Counted from the stretch's first letter, positions 43,804 to 53,462 are shown. The stretch is DNA of 64,000 nt from Actinotalea alkalitolerans (GCF_023369855.1 NZ_JAMBPP010000015.1:29028-93027), one strand, 5' to 3'. Notes: generated from the sequence alone by a model not told the origin. Numbers and translations: made by a program.

Positions 43804-44928
43804 GTGATCCCACCAGGTCAGCTGACCGTCGCGATGACCGTTGAACAGCTCTGGCAGCCGTTCCCCGGAGGTTCGGGGACCTACATCGGCGAGCTCACCC
43901 GAGCCCTGGCGACCCGCGACGACCTCGCCCTCGAGGGGATCGCCGCACGCGGCTCCGCTCCTCCCGCCCATCCCCTGCCGCACTCGATGACCGTCCGGCA
44001 CTCACGTCTGCCGAGACCTCTCTTGTACGAGGCGTGGTCGCGCTACCGGCTGGCTCGCGTCCGGCCGGGTTCGACCGACCGCGTGCTGCACGCCACGACC
44101 TGGGCGGTCCCGCGCCGGAGCTCGCCCCTGGTGGTGACGGTGCACGACCTGGCCTTCCTGCGTGAACCCGGGCACTTCACGGCACGGGGCAACGCGTTCT
44201 TCCGTCGCGCCTTGGACATCGTGCGCGACGAGGCGGACATCATCGTCGTGCCGTCGGGCACGACGGCACGGGACTGCACCGAGCACGGGATCGAGGCCGG
44301 ACGCATCCGGGTCATCCACCACGGTGTACGTGCCGAGAGCGTCGGGCAGGATGAGGTGGCGGCCTTCCGCGCCGCACACGGCCTGCACAGGCCCTACCTG
44401 CTGTGGTGCGGGACGTTCGAACCTCGCAAGAACCTGGGGGCGCTGCTCGAGGCCTACCGCCTCCTGGTGCGGAACGCGACCGAGCTCGACCTGGTCCTGG
44501 TGGGACCCACAGGTTGGGGTGGGGCAGCCGCGGAGGTCACCGCGCTGGCGGCGACCCTCCCTTCAGGTCGGGTCCACCTGCTCGGACGGTTGGGTCACCA
44601 CGACCTGCACCGGGCCTATGCGGGCGCCCGAACATTCTGCTTCCCGTCGACCTGGGAAGGCTTTGGCATGCCCGTCCTGGAGGCCATGGCCCACGGCGTC
44701 CCCGTCGTCACGTCAACCGGGACCTCGATGGAGGAGATCAGCCCGCAGGGGGCGGTCCTTGTGGACCCCACGGCCACCGACGAGCTCGCGACGGGCATCG
44801 AGCAGGCCAGCGGGACGCGCCATGCCGAGCTCTCGCGCAACGCCGCGCATAACGCCGCCCGGTTCACCTGGGAGCGATCGGCGGAGCTCCACATCGAGGC
44901 ATACCGGGCGGCAGCTGCATCCGGCTGA
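43804..44928 (+). CDS. GT4 glycosyltransferase
   Basis: A 374-residue GT-B enzyme similar in plan to the one at 40399: WQPFPGGSGTYIGELTRAL, WCGTFEPRKNLGALLEAY and the E-x7-E motif EGFGMPVLEAMAHG. Donor and acceptor are unknown; such enzymes often are mannosyl- or rhamnosyltransferases. The gene starts at a GTG with no leader and stands alone on the plus strand between two minus-strand blocks, ending two bases before the convergent GT2 gene. Confidence 0.92.
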   Translation: MIPPGQLTVAMTVEQLWQPFPGGSGTYIGELTRALATRDDLALEGIAARGSAPPAHPLPHSMTVRHSRLPRPLLYEAWSRYRLARVRPGSTDRVLHATTWAVPRRSSPLVVTVHDLAFLREPGHFTARGNAFFRRALDIVRDEADIIVVPSGTTARDCTEHGIEAGRIRVIHHGVRAESVGQDEVAAFRAAHGLHRPYLLWCGTFEPRKNLGALLEAYRLLVRNATELDLVLVGPTGWGGAAAEVTALAATLPSGRVHLLGRLGHHDLHRAYAGARTFCFPSTWEGFGMPVLEAMAHGVPVVTSTGTSMEEISPQGAVLVDPTATDELATGIEQASGTRHAELSRNAAHNAARFTWERSAELHIEAYRAAAASG

Positions 44929-44930
44929 CC

Positions 44931-45986
44931 TCACAGCACCCGGCGGACCAGCGACCAGTACACCGCAAGCGCCGCCTGCAGCACCCCCGCACCGCGGGGC
45001 AGCGGCATCGCGGCGGCTGTGAAGCGGTCGGCCCACAGGTGGACCAGATCAGCGTCGGGCACCGTTCGTGCGGCTTGGACCTGCTGCCTGCGTCGACGGA
45101 TCCAGCCGAGGTGCGACAGAACCCAGCCCCATCCCCGGACCTTCTTCCTCCCCCACCCCTGCAGGCCCGCGACGACCAGCATCGCGACCTCGAAGGCGAG
45201 CAGCACCGGTGCGAGCAGCATCAGCGTCCGCCGTCCGTAGCAGGTCAGCACGAACAGCAGCCGGTTGCGCTCGAGCAGGTACATCTTGAGCGGGTTGCGT
45301 GAGAACTCGTAGTGGTGGACGACGACCGCGCCGGGCACGTAGCGGACAGCCAGCCCACGCTGCCAGCAGCGCCAGCTGAGCTCGAGATCCTCCTGATAGG
45401 CGAAGAACTCCGCGGGGAAGCCGCCCAGCGCGTCCCAGACGCTGCGGCGCAGGACGATGCCCGCGCCGCTCGCTGCGGCGACGTCACGCGGGAGGGCATG
45501 GCGGGCCGCGGGTTCCCCGAGCCCTCCCGCCCAGCCCAACCCGAGGAAGTGCACGGGGTTGCCCGCGGAGTTCATCGTGGTGGGGTCCTCGGCCAGGCGG
45601 ATGCTGCCGCTCGCGATGCCGACACCGGGATCGGCCGCAACCTCCTGGAGCGCCTTCACAGCGTCGGGCGCGACGATCGCGTCGCTGTTGACCAGTGCGA
45701 CGTACGGCGAGGTCGTGGCGGCCACGCCCAGGTTCACCCCTCCGGTGAAGCCCAGGTTGCTTCCAGGACGGAGCAGCCGGACGCCGTGGCGCCGGCACAG
45801 GTCGTCCACGTCCGCCCGGGTGCATCCGTTGTCGACGAGCACCATCTCGACCCGTACCCCGGTCGAGGAGGTCACGGCGGCGAGGGCCTCCTCGAGCACG
45901 GGCTCGTCCCCGTACGCGAGCATGACCACCGAGACCGCCACCGTCGACTCCGCGGCACCGTCGTCCCCTGGTCCGGTCTGCGTCAT
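44931..45986 (-). CDS. GT2 glycosyltransferase with C-terminal membrane segment
   Basis: A 351-residue GT-A enzyme with VLVDNGCTRADVDDL, GSNLGFTGGVNLGVA, the DxD-like VNSDAIVAPD and the motif GGFPAEFFAYQEDLELSWR, which is typical of the rhamnosyltransferase-like subgroup. One membrane helix near residue 260 (LMLLAPVLLAFEVAMLVVAG) and a basic C-terminus suggest membrane attachment. Its ATG overlaps the flippase stop (ATGA) with GAGAGGAC before it. It is the last gene of a four-gene coupled operon. Confidence 0.92.
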   Translation of the reverse strand: MTQTGPGDDGAAESTVAVSVVMLAYGDEPVLEEALAAVTSSTGVRVEMVLVDNGCTRADVDDLCRRHGVRLLRPGSNLGFTGGVNLGVAATTSPYVALVNSDAIVAPDAVKALQEVAADPGVGIASGSIRLAEDPTTMNSAGNPVHFLGLGWAGGLGEPAARHALPRDVAAASGAGIVLRRSVWDALGGFPAEFFAYQEDLELSWRCWQRGLAVRYVPGAVVVHHYEFSRNPLKMYLLERNRLLFVLTCYGRRTLMLLAPVLLAFEVAMLVVAGLQGWGRKKVRGWGWVLSHLGWIRRRRQQVQAARTVPDADLVHLWADRFTAAAMPLPRGAGVLQAALAVYWSLVRRVL

Positions 45987-47299
45987 GACGTCCTCTCCAC
46001 CAGGCCGCGCTGCCAGCTCATGCGCTCACGTACCAGCGTGACCACCAGCACCGCCATGGCCACGGCCGACCCGATGACCAGGGCCCACGCCGCACGCTCG
46101 GTGACCGGTCCGTGCGGGATGAGGGCCAGCAGGAGACCGATGAGTCCGGCTCCCCAGCCGACGAGGACCCACCGCTCCGAGCCGAGGGCGAGGAGAGCCT
46201 GCGCGGCCACCTGGGCGACCATGAACAGCGCACCGGAGAGCGCGATCAGCGTGATCACCCCTCGCGTGACGCCGAAGCCCTCGCCGAAGAGCAGCGGCAC
46301 CAGCTGGGCTCCCAGGAGCCAGACGGCGACGGTTCCCAGGCCACCGAGGGCGACGGTCACCAGCCCGACGAACCGCACCCGCCGGGCGAACTCGACCACC
46401 AGGCCACCGCCGACCAGGCCGGCCAGTCCCGGCAGGAGCACCGCCTGGACCGCAGCGAAGGCGAAGAGCGGGACCCGGGCGATGACCAGCGCCGCGGTGA
46501 ACTGCCCGCTCGCCACCCGCTCCCCCTCGGTGGCGAGCAGCTGCACGACGACCGGCCCTGCGTTCGCGAGCAGCTGGGAGAGCACCGACGCGCCGAGGAG
46601 GATCGCCAGGGCCGAGGCGGCAGCCGCGCGGACCTGCTCACGACCTGGCGTGATCACCGTCGACGGACGAGGAGTCGTCACCAGCACTGCCATCACCGGA
46701 GCCACCACCAGGACGATGCCGAAGGGCACGACGCCGTCGACCTCCGCCGCGAGGAGAGCCCCCGCCCCGACCACCCTCAGCACACCGTCCACCGCGAGCT
46801 GGGCACCGTAGTGACCGAAGCGCCCGTGACCAGAGAGCAGGCCCCTCACGACGTACGAGGCCGCCATTCCTGCCATCGCCAGGACGAAGAGCAGGACCAG
46901 CGAGCCGTGACCCTCGAAGAGCCGTGCGGCCAGCTGGCCCCAGAAGACCGTCGCGAGAACCGCCGCCCCACCCAGGACAACCCCCGCTGCGGCCAGGCCC
47001 TGCCGGACGACCGGGCCGTTGCCGTCCCCGACGGCTCTGCGGGCGGCCGTCCGACGGCCCATCTCCTGCTCGAACGGCAGGAACAGCCCGATGCCCACCG
47101 CGTTGAGCAGGGTCCACAGGACTGCCAGGGGCGCGAAGACCTCGGGGTCGAGCGCGCGACCGGCGAGCCCGAGATACCCATAGGTCGACAGGCCGAAGAT
47201 GCCCAGACCCACAGCGACCGAGAGGAGCCCTCCACGACCACGACCACGACCACGAGCCTGGTCGAGCGAACGAGGGTCCTCCCCCACGACCTCCGTCAT
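45983..47299 (-). CDS. Wzx/oligosaccharide flippase-like membrane protein
   Basis: A 438-residue protein with about 12-13 membrane helices and few charged residues inside them, in the MVF/polysaccharide transporter superfamily (Wzx-like). Blocks such as FGLSTYGYLGLAGRALDPE at the start and LLFGEGFGVTRGVITLIALSG support this. Wzx-type proteins flip lipid-linked oligosaccharide units outward before polymerisation. Its placement between DUF2304 and GT2 genes with 4-base overlaps on both sides supports polysaccharide export. Confidence 0.9.
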   Translation of the reverse strand: MTEVVGEDPRSLDQARGRGRGRGGLLSVAVGLGIFGLSTYGYLGLAGRALDPEVFAPLAVLWTLLNAVGIGLFLPFEQEMGRRTAARRAVGDGNGPVVRQGLAAAGVVLGGAAVLATVFWGQLAARLFEGHGSLVLLFVLAMAGMAASYVVRGLLSGHGRFGHYGAQLAVDGVLRVVGAGALLAAEVDGVVPFGIVLVVAPVMAVLVTTPRPSTVITPGREQVRAAAASALAILLGASVLSQLLANAGPVVVQLLATEGERVASGQFTAALVIARVPLFAFAAVQAVLLPGLAGLVGGGLVVEFARRVRFVGLVTVALGGLGTVAVWLLGAQLVPLLFGEGFGVTRGVITLIALSGALFMVAQVAAQALLALGSERWVLVGWGAGLIGLLLALIPHGPVTERAAWALVIGSAVAMAVLVVTLVRERMSWQRGLVERTS

Positions 47300-47703
47300 C
47301 CGGTCGAGCGACCGCTCACATCAGGATCCGCCACAGGTGGCGGACCAGGCGCCGCGCCGGTGGCCCGCTCGAGCCGCTCCACCCGGTTGCGCAGCAGCGC
47401 TGACTCCTCGGCAAGGGTCTGGCTCTCGTGCTCGAGCGTGCTGATCTCGGCACTGAGCTGGACGCAGACCACCAGCAGCACGAGCAGCCCGGAGAAGAAG
47501 ACGAGGTTGATCGGGACGGTGATGCCGACCAAGGAGGACACCTGCTCGAGCAGCTGCGGGAACACCACACTGACCAGCACGACCACCGCCACGACCATCC
47601 ACAGGACGGCGTACTTCTCTCTGAGCCGACGACGCCTGAGCAGCTCGAACATGAAGAGCAGCGCGATGACGGCACAGGCCAGGGCGAACAGGTGCCCGTT
47701 CAT
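47296..47703 (-). CDS. DUF2304 membrane protein
   Basis: A 135-residue protein with three membrane helices (LFALACAVIALLFMFELL; YAVLWMVVAVVVLVSVVF; LVFFSGLLVLLVVCVQL) and a coiled-coil-like C-terminus (LEHESQTLAEESALLRNRVERL). The RRRLREKYAVLWM segment is typical of DUF2304. These proteins accompany a DPM1-like GT2 and flippase genes and may anchor the transferase; function is unproven. Coupled to both neighbours by ATGA overlaps. Confidence 0.92.
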   Translation of the reverse strand: MNGHLFALACAVIALLFMFELLRRRRLREKYAVLWMVVAVVVLVSVVFPQLLEQVSSLVGITVPINLVFFSGLLVLLVVCVQLSAEISTLEHESQTLAEESALLRNRVERLERATGAAPGPPPVADPDVSGRSTG

Positions 47704-48440
47704 GCGGTCACCTCTGTCGGGACGAGGATCTGCCGTCGACGAGTGAGCGAGATCCCGAGCGCCAGGCAGGCCCGCAGGAGGTAGATCGCCGCCTTGAACG
47801 GCCGTTGGGAAGGTCGTCCCGCCTGTCGTGCTCGCATCTCCACCCCTACCTGCTCGACGGTCAGACCACTGCGCACGGCGATCACGAGCGACTCGATGGT
47901 GTCGCCGAGGTACTCAGCGGGGTAGTGGACCGCGAACAGACGGATCGCCCGGGGGCCGGCTGCCCGGAACCCGGACGTGGTGTCGGTGAGCCGGGTCCGC
48001 GCGAGCCGGCTCAGGACGCCGGCCAGGACCTTCATCGCCCAGCGACGAGGTCCGCGCACCTCGTACTCACCCCGCTCGGCGAACCGGGCACCGATGACGA
48101 CGTCCGACCGGTCGAGGCCCTCGACCAGCAGCGGCACGTCACGGGGGTCGTGCTGGCCGTCGGCGTCGACCTGCACCACTGCGTCGAAGCCCTCGGCGAG
48201 GGCGTACCGGAAGCCGGCACGCATGGCGCCGCCGACGCCGAGGTTGAACGGCAGATCGAGAACCTCGACGTCTGACCCCCGGGCCACGGCGCTCGTGCCG
48301 TCGGACGAGCCGTCGTTGACGACCAGGACGGATACGCCGGGCAGGTGGGTCCTGATCTCGGCCAGGACCGCGGGGAGTGACTCCGCCTCGTTCCATGCCG
48401 GGAGCACGACCAGGACACGGCGGCCCTGCGGGGATGACAT
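47700..48440 (-). CDS. GT2 glycosyltransferase, polyprenyl-phosphate hexose synthase type
   Basis: A 246-residue soluble GT-A enzyme of the DPM1-like subgroup: VVLPAWNEAESLPAVL, LVVNDGSSDGTSAVA, the metal motif VQVDADGQHDP and TDTTSGFRAAGPRAI. Enzymes of this type make polyprenyl-phosphate mannose or glucose for GT-C transferases, several of which lie nearby. A TACTCT box lies seven bases before the ATG, so it is probably leaderless; it is the first gene of the operon down to 44931. Confidence 0.93.
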   Translation of the reverse strand: MSSPQGRRVLVVLPAWNEAESLPAVLAEIRTHLPGVSVLVVNDGSSDGTSAVARGSDVEVLDLPFNLGVGGAMRAGFRYALAEGFDAVVQVDADGQHDPRDVPLLVEGLDRSDVVIGARFAERGEYEVRGPRRWAMKVLAGVLSRLARTRLTDTTSGFRAAGPRAIRLFAVHYPAEYLGDTIESLVIAVRSGLTVEQVGVEMRARQAGRPSQRPFKAAIYLLRACLALGISLTRRRQILVPTEVTA

Positions 48441-48447
48441 GGGCGAC

Positions 48448-48494
48448 AGAGTACCGAAGTCCTCCCCGTCGCCTGTCGCCCGAAGACCTAGACT
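48448..48494. promoter_or_regulatory. Divergent promoters between GT2 (-) and DUF2142 (+)
   Basis: TACTCT on the minus strand (48448-48453) is seven bases from the GT2 start; TAGACT on the plus strand (48489-48494) points to the DUF2142 gene, whose ATG at 48550 would have a leader of about 50 bases. No clear -35 boxes. Confidence 0.5.
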
Positions 48495-48549
48495 GTGGCC
48501 GCCCCGAACCTCCAGGCGGTTTCACGCCGTCACCCCCAGATCGGCGAAC

Positions 48550-50166
48550 ATGCAGAGCGCTGCCTCACCCACCCGGGCCACCTCCTCGGCGATCGACGCC
48601 CGTCGGGAGCGCCGTCCGCTCCGTGCCTGGCTTGCCGGTGGGATCCTCCTCTTCCTGATGACCGCGGCGTGGTCGGCGGCGATCCCCCTGATGGGCTCGC
48701 CCGACGAGCCGAGCCACGTCGTCAAGGCCGCAGCGGTGGCACGCGGGCAGTGGAGCGGCGAGCTGGGTCCCCCACCGACGGACACCTCCCGACCGGGGGC
48801 GGGCACGATCGTGCAGCTCCCCGACGACTTCGCGGCCGCACTAGCCCTGCCGAACTGCTTCGCCTTCCAGCCTGCCGTGCCCGCCTCCTGCCAGCAGGAC
48901 CTGGCACCGGCGGGCCCGGGCACCGTCGCGGTCGAGACCTTCGCCGGTCAGTACCCCCCGCTGTACTACGCCGCGGTGGGCTGGCCCTCCCTGGTCCTGG
49001 GGGCAGAGGCCAGTGTCTACGCGATGCGCCTGCTCAGTGCGCTGCTCACGGCCGGTCTGGTCACCTGGGGGGCCTACCGGCTCAGCACCGTGCCAGGGAA
49101 CGGCCTCGCCCTGTGGGGTGCCGCCGCCGCGATGACCCCGATGACCCTGTTCCTGGGCGGCACGGTGAACCCTCAGGGTCTGGAGATCGCTCTGGCCTTC
49201 TCCTTCTGGGCCGCCTGCCTGTCCTTGGTTGCCCGACGAGGCGTCGTGACCACGTCTGGCATCGTCCACGCGGCGATCAGCGGCGCGCTGCTCGTCAACG
49301 TGCGGACGTCGTCGCCGTTCTGGGCACTGGTGATCGTGGTGGTCGCACTCGTCGTCGCGCCCTCCGGGCGGTGGCGCGAGCTGGTCGCGCACCGTGCCGC
49401 ACGGTGGGCCGGTGTTGCCGCAGCGTTGGCGAGCGTCACCGCCGTGGCGTGGGTCGCCGTGCACCGCGGAGTGGTCACAGGCGGAGACCTCTACCCGCAC
49501 TACGCGGACCTGCGTCTGACACTGCTGGAGATCACTGGCGACGGCTACGGCTACCTCGCCAACATGATCGGCAACTTCGGTTGGCTCGACGCCCCTGCAC
49601 CACCCGTGACGATGCTCGCCTGGTACATCGGTGCGGGTGCGGTCATCCTGGCCGCCACGAGCCTGTCCGCGCCGATCCGCCAGCGTGCGGGCCTGCTCCT
49701 CCTGGTCCTCGCCGTCGCGGGATCGCCCTTCGCGCTCCAGATCCCCACGGCGACCAACGCCGGTCTCATCTGGCAGGGCCGGTACGCACTACCCATCGCG
49801 GTCGGCGTGCCCCTGCTCGCGGCACTGCTTCTCGGTGGCGAGCATGCCGCCACCCGTGCGGCCCTGCGACGGATGCTGCGCGGGGCGCTCGTGGTGCTGC
49901 TGGTGGGACACGTTGCGGCCTTCTACTGGGCATCGCGCCGGTACAGCGAGGGCCTGGAGGGTGACCTCTTCGCCCTGACGCCGGACTGGTCGTCGCCGAT
50001 CGGGTACCTCACCGGGACCGCCGCCTTCGCCGCTGCAGCTACGGCACTCACGGTGATGGTCTGGCGGGCGGTGCCACCCGTCCCTGACGAGGTCTCGTCG
50101 GCACGGGACGCGGCGATCCGTTCACCGGGCACCGTGCCAGGCGAGCACACGGCTCGCACGCCATGA
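48550..50166 (+). CDS. DUF2142 family polytopic membrane protein
   Basis: A 538-residue protein with about 11-12 membrane helices. The sequences MGSPDEPSHVVKAAAVARGQ and YPPLYYAAVGWPSLVLG match DUF2142; the acidic D-E pair in the first extracytoplasmic loop resembles GT-C glycosyltransferases. The family is common in actinobacterial and streptococcal polysaccharide loci; its activity is not established. Several upstream in-frame starts are possible in the long open frame, but hydrophobic coding begins just after this ATG. It overlaps the next GT2 gene by four bases. Confidence 0.88.
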   Translation: MQSAASPTRATSSAIDARRERRPLRAWLAGGILLFLMTAAWSAAIPLMGSPDEPSHVVKAAAVARGQWSGELGPPPTDTSRPGAGTIVQLPDDFAAALALPNCFAFQPAVPASCQQDLAPAGPGTVAVETFAGQYPPLYYAAVGWPSLVLGAEASVYAMRLLSALLTAGLVTWGAYRLSTVPGNGLALWGAAAAMTPMTLFLGGTVNPQGLEIALAFSFWAACLSLVARRGVVTTSGIVHAAISGALLVNVRTSSPFWALVIVVVALVVAPSGRWRELVAHRAARWAGVAAALASVTAVAWVAVHRGVVTGGDLYPHYADLRLTLLEITGDGYGYLANMIGNFGWLDAPAPPVTMLAWYIGAGAVILAATSLSAPIRQRAGLLLLVLAVAGSPFALQIPTATNAGLIWQGRYALPIAVGVPLLAALLLGGEHAATRAALRRMLRGALVVLLVGHVAAFYWASRRYSEGLEGDLFALTPDWSSPIGYLTGTAAFAAAATALTVMVWRAVPPVPDEVSSARDAAIRSPGTVPGEHTARTP

Positions 50167-51200
50167 CTGGCCAAGGTGGGCGCATCCGGGCGCTGGTGGT
50201 CTCCTGGAACGGCGCGCACCTGCTTCCAGCCTGCCTGGGCTCGTTGCTGGCGCAGTCGATGGCCCCCGAGCTCCACCTCGTCGTGGTGGACAACGCCTCC
50301 CAGGACGGCACCACCGAGCTCCTGCGCGAGACCTACCCGATGGTCGAGGTCATCACGAGCACGACCAATCGAGGGTTCGCGGGTGGTGTGGCGCTGGGGA
50401 TGCAGGACGCCGACGAGGAGCTCGTCCTGCTCCTCAACAATGACGCGACCCTTGCTCCGCAGGCGCTGGAGCGGATGGCAGCCGTGCTCAGCGCACCCGG
50501 CAACGAGCGTGTCGGAGCGGTCACCGCGAAGATCCTCCTCGAGGGCCACTTCCGCGAGCAGCAGGACGACGGCACACCCCTGCCCGTCGGGGGCTTCCGG
50601 CAGGGCACCACCGTGTACGTGCCGGTTCCGGCCGACCACCCCGAGGCGGTCCGGCTGGTCAACTCGACCGGGAACCTGGTCTCCCGGGACGGCGCGGGTG
50701 TGGACCGTGACTGGCTGGCCGTCGACGGGACCGAGTGCGGCGGCGACGACGTGATGGGTTTCTGCGGAGGCGCGGCACTGCTGCGACGTGCCGCCGTCGA
50801 GGAGGTTGGAGGGTTCGACCCCGAGCTGTTCCTCTACTACGAGGACACGGACCTCTCCTGGAAGCTCCGTACCGCCGGGTGGTCGATCCGGTACGAGGCC
50901 ACCGCCATCGCCTCCCACCGGCATGCAGCGAGCTCGGACGCGGGCAGCGCGCTGTTCCGGTACTACAACACGAGGAACTCACTGGTGGTGGTCGGTCGTC
51001 ACGCGCCGCTCACGATGGTGCTCCGTTCGCTCCTGCGCCAGATCGGTGGATGGGTTGCCGCATGGCGGCGCCACGAGTCGCCGGCAACTCGCGCGGCGCG
51101 CGGTCGAGGGATCCTCGACGCAGTGCTCCGCACGCCGCGGACCGCTCGCGAGCGGCGATCCATACGGCGTACGAAGCTCGGCTCGCAGTCGTCGGCCTGA
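50163..51200 (+). CDS. GT2 glycosyltransferase
   Basis: A 345-residue GT-A enzyme with VVSWNGAHLLPACLGSLLAQ, VVDNASQDGTTELL, NRGFAGGVALGMQ, the metal site LLNNDATLAP and GGFDPELFLYYEDTDLSWKL, again the rhamnosyltransferase-like pattern. The C-terminus carries an amphipathic Arg-rich tail. Its start overlaps DUF2142, so both are made together. It converges on the pyruvyltransferase gene, 52 bases away, with no obvious terminator between. Confidence 0.92.
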   Translation: MTGQGGRIRALVVSWNGAHLLPACLGSLLAQSMAPELHLVVVDNASQDGTTELLRETYPMVEVITSTTNRGFAGGVALGMQDADEELVLLLNNDATLAPQALERMAAVLSAPGNERVGAVTAKILLEGHFREQQDDGTPLPVGGFRQGTTVYVPVPADHPEAVRLVNSTGNLVSRDGAGVDRDWLAVDGTECGGDDVMGFCGGAALLRRAAVEEVGGFDPELFLYYEDTDLSWKLRTAGWSIRYEATAIASHRHAASSDAGSALFRYYNTRNSLVVVGRHAPLTMVLRSLLRQIGGWVAAWRRHESPATRAARGRGILDAVLRTPRTARERRSIRRTKLGSQSSA

Positions 51201-51252
51201 CCGGTCGCCCCTCGAGCTGTCAGGACCGCAGTGCTCGGCCAGCACCCTAGGG

Positions 51253-52479
51253 TCAACCGCAGGCAACCCGCTCGATGATGTCGATCTGCTCCAGGGCGCG
51301 CTGCTTGACCTCTGGCAGCGCCCCGACCAGCTGCTCTCGCACGGCATGCTGCTCGGCCAGCAGCCGGCCGATGCGCTCGGCGAAGACCTCGTCGCTGTAC
51401 GCGTCGTGACCCACTGCCCACGACGCCAGGCCGAACATGTCTAGGACCTCGCGGTACTTGTGGCTCCACCCGATCACGAGCGTTGGCACGCCCATCGCCA
51501 GGGAGGACACCATCGCGTGGAAGCGGGAGGCGACGAAGACGTCGCACCTGCCGATCAGGTACCGCAGCGCCTGTGAGCTCAGCTCGGCGTCGGGGAACAG
51601 GACCCGGTCGGTGTGACCCAGGCCGGCAAAGACCTCGCGGCACAGCGGGAGGTCGTTGTTGTGCGTCTTGTCCGTGTGCGCCCGGGCGCTGTGCGCCACC
51701 AGAAGCACCTTCTTGCCCAGCGTGCCGGTGAGGTGGTCGATCATCCGCTGCACCTCGGCGACGTAGTCCCCGCCGTTCGCCTCGGCGGACTTGCGCAGGA
51801 CCGCGCTCGGCGAGACCCCGACGACGTCGCCGTCGTCGTCATCGAAGAAGGTCATGTCGACGGCCGCGCGAGCGATCGCCGCGTCGTGCTCGGTGACCTC
51901 AAGGGTGAAGGCGAGGTCCGCGCCTGCTGTGACATTCGCCAGGCCGAGGCCCATGAGGTGCTCGTGCGTGACCGCTCCCCGCGAGACGATCGCCGCCATC
52001 CGGGGCAGGAGTGCTTTGGCCGCAAGACGGTTGAGCGGAGTGCGGAACGGGCCCATCGCCTGCGCGCACTTGACGACGGGGGTGCCCACGAACAGCGCCG
52101 GCAGGATGCTCGCGACGTTGTAGATGAGGAACTTCCCACGTCCGTCGACGAATGTGATGCCGCCTTGGTCAAGCAGGACGTCAGCGGTGGCCAGTGCGCC
52201 GACCTCAGGCACTGCGCGTTCGATCGTCCGGCGCAACGGCGGCAGGAGGCGGTGCAGCAGGGCGGAGCCGTTGATCAGCACACCAAGGCGCAACGGGGAG
52301 GCGTCGAGCACCCGCATCGCCGGGTAGGGGTTCTGCTCGGCGTCCGAGCGCGGGTACATGCTCAGCAGCACGAACCGGGAGCGGGTGTCACGGGCTGACA
52401 GCTGTTGCACCCCGCTCTCGAGCATCGCTGCTGCTCCCTTGTTGCCCGACAGCGCGGACCCGATGACTGCGACCTTCAT
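51253..52479 (-). CDS. Polysaccharide pyruvyl transferase family protein
   Basis: A 408-residue protein of the CsaB/WcaK family, which adds ketal pyruvate from phosphoenolpyruvate to sugars of surface polymers. Visible family elements are the N-terminal GNKGAAAMLESGVQQL, ADVLLDQGGITFVD, HSARAHTDKTHNND and the C-terminal DVFVASRFHAMVSSLAMGVP with PTLVIGWSHKY. Pyruvylated wall polymers bind S-layer SLH domains in other bacteria, which is relevant to the surface proteins nearby. It overlaps the upstream membrane-protein gene (ATGA). Confidence 0.93.
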   Translation of the reverse strand: MKVAVIGSALSGNKGAAAMLESGVQQLSARDTRSRFVLLSMYPRSDAEQNPYPAMRVLDASPLRLGVLINGSALLHRLLPPLRRTIERAVPEVGALATADVLLDQGGITFVDGRGKFLIYNVASILPALFVGTPVVKCAQAMGPFRTPLNRLAAKALLPRMAAIVSRGAVTHEHLMGLGLANVTAGADLAFTLEVTEHDAAIARAAVDMTFFDDDDGDVVGVSPSAVLRKSAEANGGDYVAEVQRMIDHLTGTLGKKVLLVAHSARAHTDKTHNNDLPLCREVFAGLGHTDRVLFPDAELSSQALRYLIGRCDVFVASRFHAMVSSLAMGVPTLVIGWSHKYREVLDMFGLASWAVGHDAYSDEVFAERIGRLLAEQHAVREQLVGALPEVKQRALEQIDIIERVACG

Positions 52480-53462
52480 GAGGGACGTCCTTCCTTGACT
52501 TCGCGAATCTTGAGCCCGCCGTACACCAGGGCGACCAGGATGTCACCGACGGTGCTGTACAGCCGGGCCAGAAGGGAGAGCACGATCGCCTGCTCGACCG
52601 GCATGTACCGGGAGGCCAACAGCACGATCACCGACTCGCGAACACCGAGCCCGCTCGGCACGAAGACGGCGAGGATACCAATCGCACCCGCCAGCACGTA
52701 GATGGCGGCGAGCGGGACGTATGACGACTCGGGTACGTCCAGGAAGGACGCGACGATGAGCACGAACCCGAGGCCGTTGATGAGTCTCGGCACCAGGAAC
52801 ATGAGCTGGTAGCCGATGGCGGGCAGAGAGCCCAGGAAGTACTCGTGCGGCACGTCGCGCTTGAGGGCGCGGCGGGCGACCAGGTTGACCGCCCAGCGAA
52901 ACAGCCGCCGGTCGGTCACCAGGAGCAACGGCACCAGGGCCAGAAGGACGGGTATGAGCGAGCCCAGCGCCGTGCTCGAGGCGCCTGCCGTCCCCGAGAC
53001 GGCGTCGTGCACGAGCAGGATGACCACGGTGGGCACGACCGAGCCCAGCAGGAGGAAGACGTTCTCGTAGACGAACGTGATGACGACGAGCGTTCGCGAG
53101 ATCCCGCGCTGGTGAGCCCACATCACCTTGTTGGCGACCGAGCCGACCTGCCCAGGCACGTACTTGAGCAGCCACGAAGCACACTGCACCCGGATCGCGT
53201 CGGTCACCGGCACCCGCAGGCGCCCGAGGTGGGAGAGCATCGAGCCCCACAGCAGGCCCGAGACCAGGACGGCCACCGCGAAGAGCACGACCGCGGCCAC
53301 GGAGTAGCAGTTGATCTCGATCTCGATCTCGCGGACGGCGTCCCAGTTCGCAGCGAGCGACCGCGCGAAGAAGTAGCCGACCAGACCCAGGACGACGATC
53401 GTCGCCCCGAGGCGGAGCAGACGCTTACGAGTCAAGGGGGTTGAACCTGCGCAGGACGTCAA
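52476..53462 (-). CDS. Lysylphosphatidylglycerol synthase-like membrane (flippase-like) protein
   Basis: A 328-residue protein with about eight membrane helices of the UPF0104/AglD-type flippase-like domain: ASWLLKYVPGQVGSVANKVM (the LKY-x-PG motif) and PSGLGVRESVIVLLASRYMP are characteristic. Similar proteins flip or transfer lipid-linked groups. The track start is a TTG with AAGGA before it, overlapping the upstream nitroreductase by 38 bases; a second TTG at 53435 reduces the overlap to 11 bases. The start is therefore uncertain. Confidence 0.9.
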   Translation of the reverse strand: MTSCAGSTPLTRKRLLRLGATIVVLGLVGYFFARSLAANWDAVREIEIEINCYSVAAVVLFAVAVLVSGLLWGSMLSHLGRLRVPVTDAIRVQCASWLLKYVPGQVGSVANKVMWAHQRGISRTLVVITFVYENVFLLLGSVVPTVVILLVHDAVSGTAGASSTALGSLIPVLLALVPLLLVTDRRLFRWAVNLVARRALKRDVPHEYFLGSLPAIGYQLMFLVPRLINGLGFVLIVASFLDVPESSYVPLAAIYVLAGAIGILAVFVPSGLGVRESVIVLLASRYMPVEQAIVLSLLARLYSTVGDILVALVYGGLKIREVKEGRPS

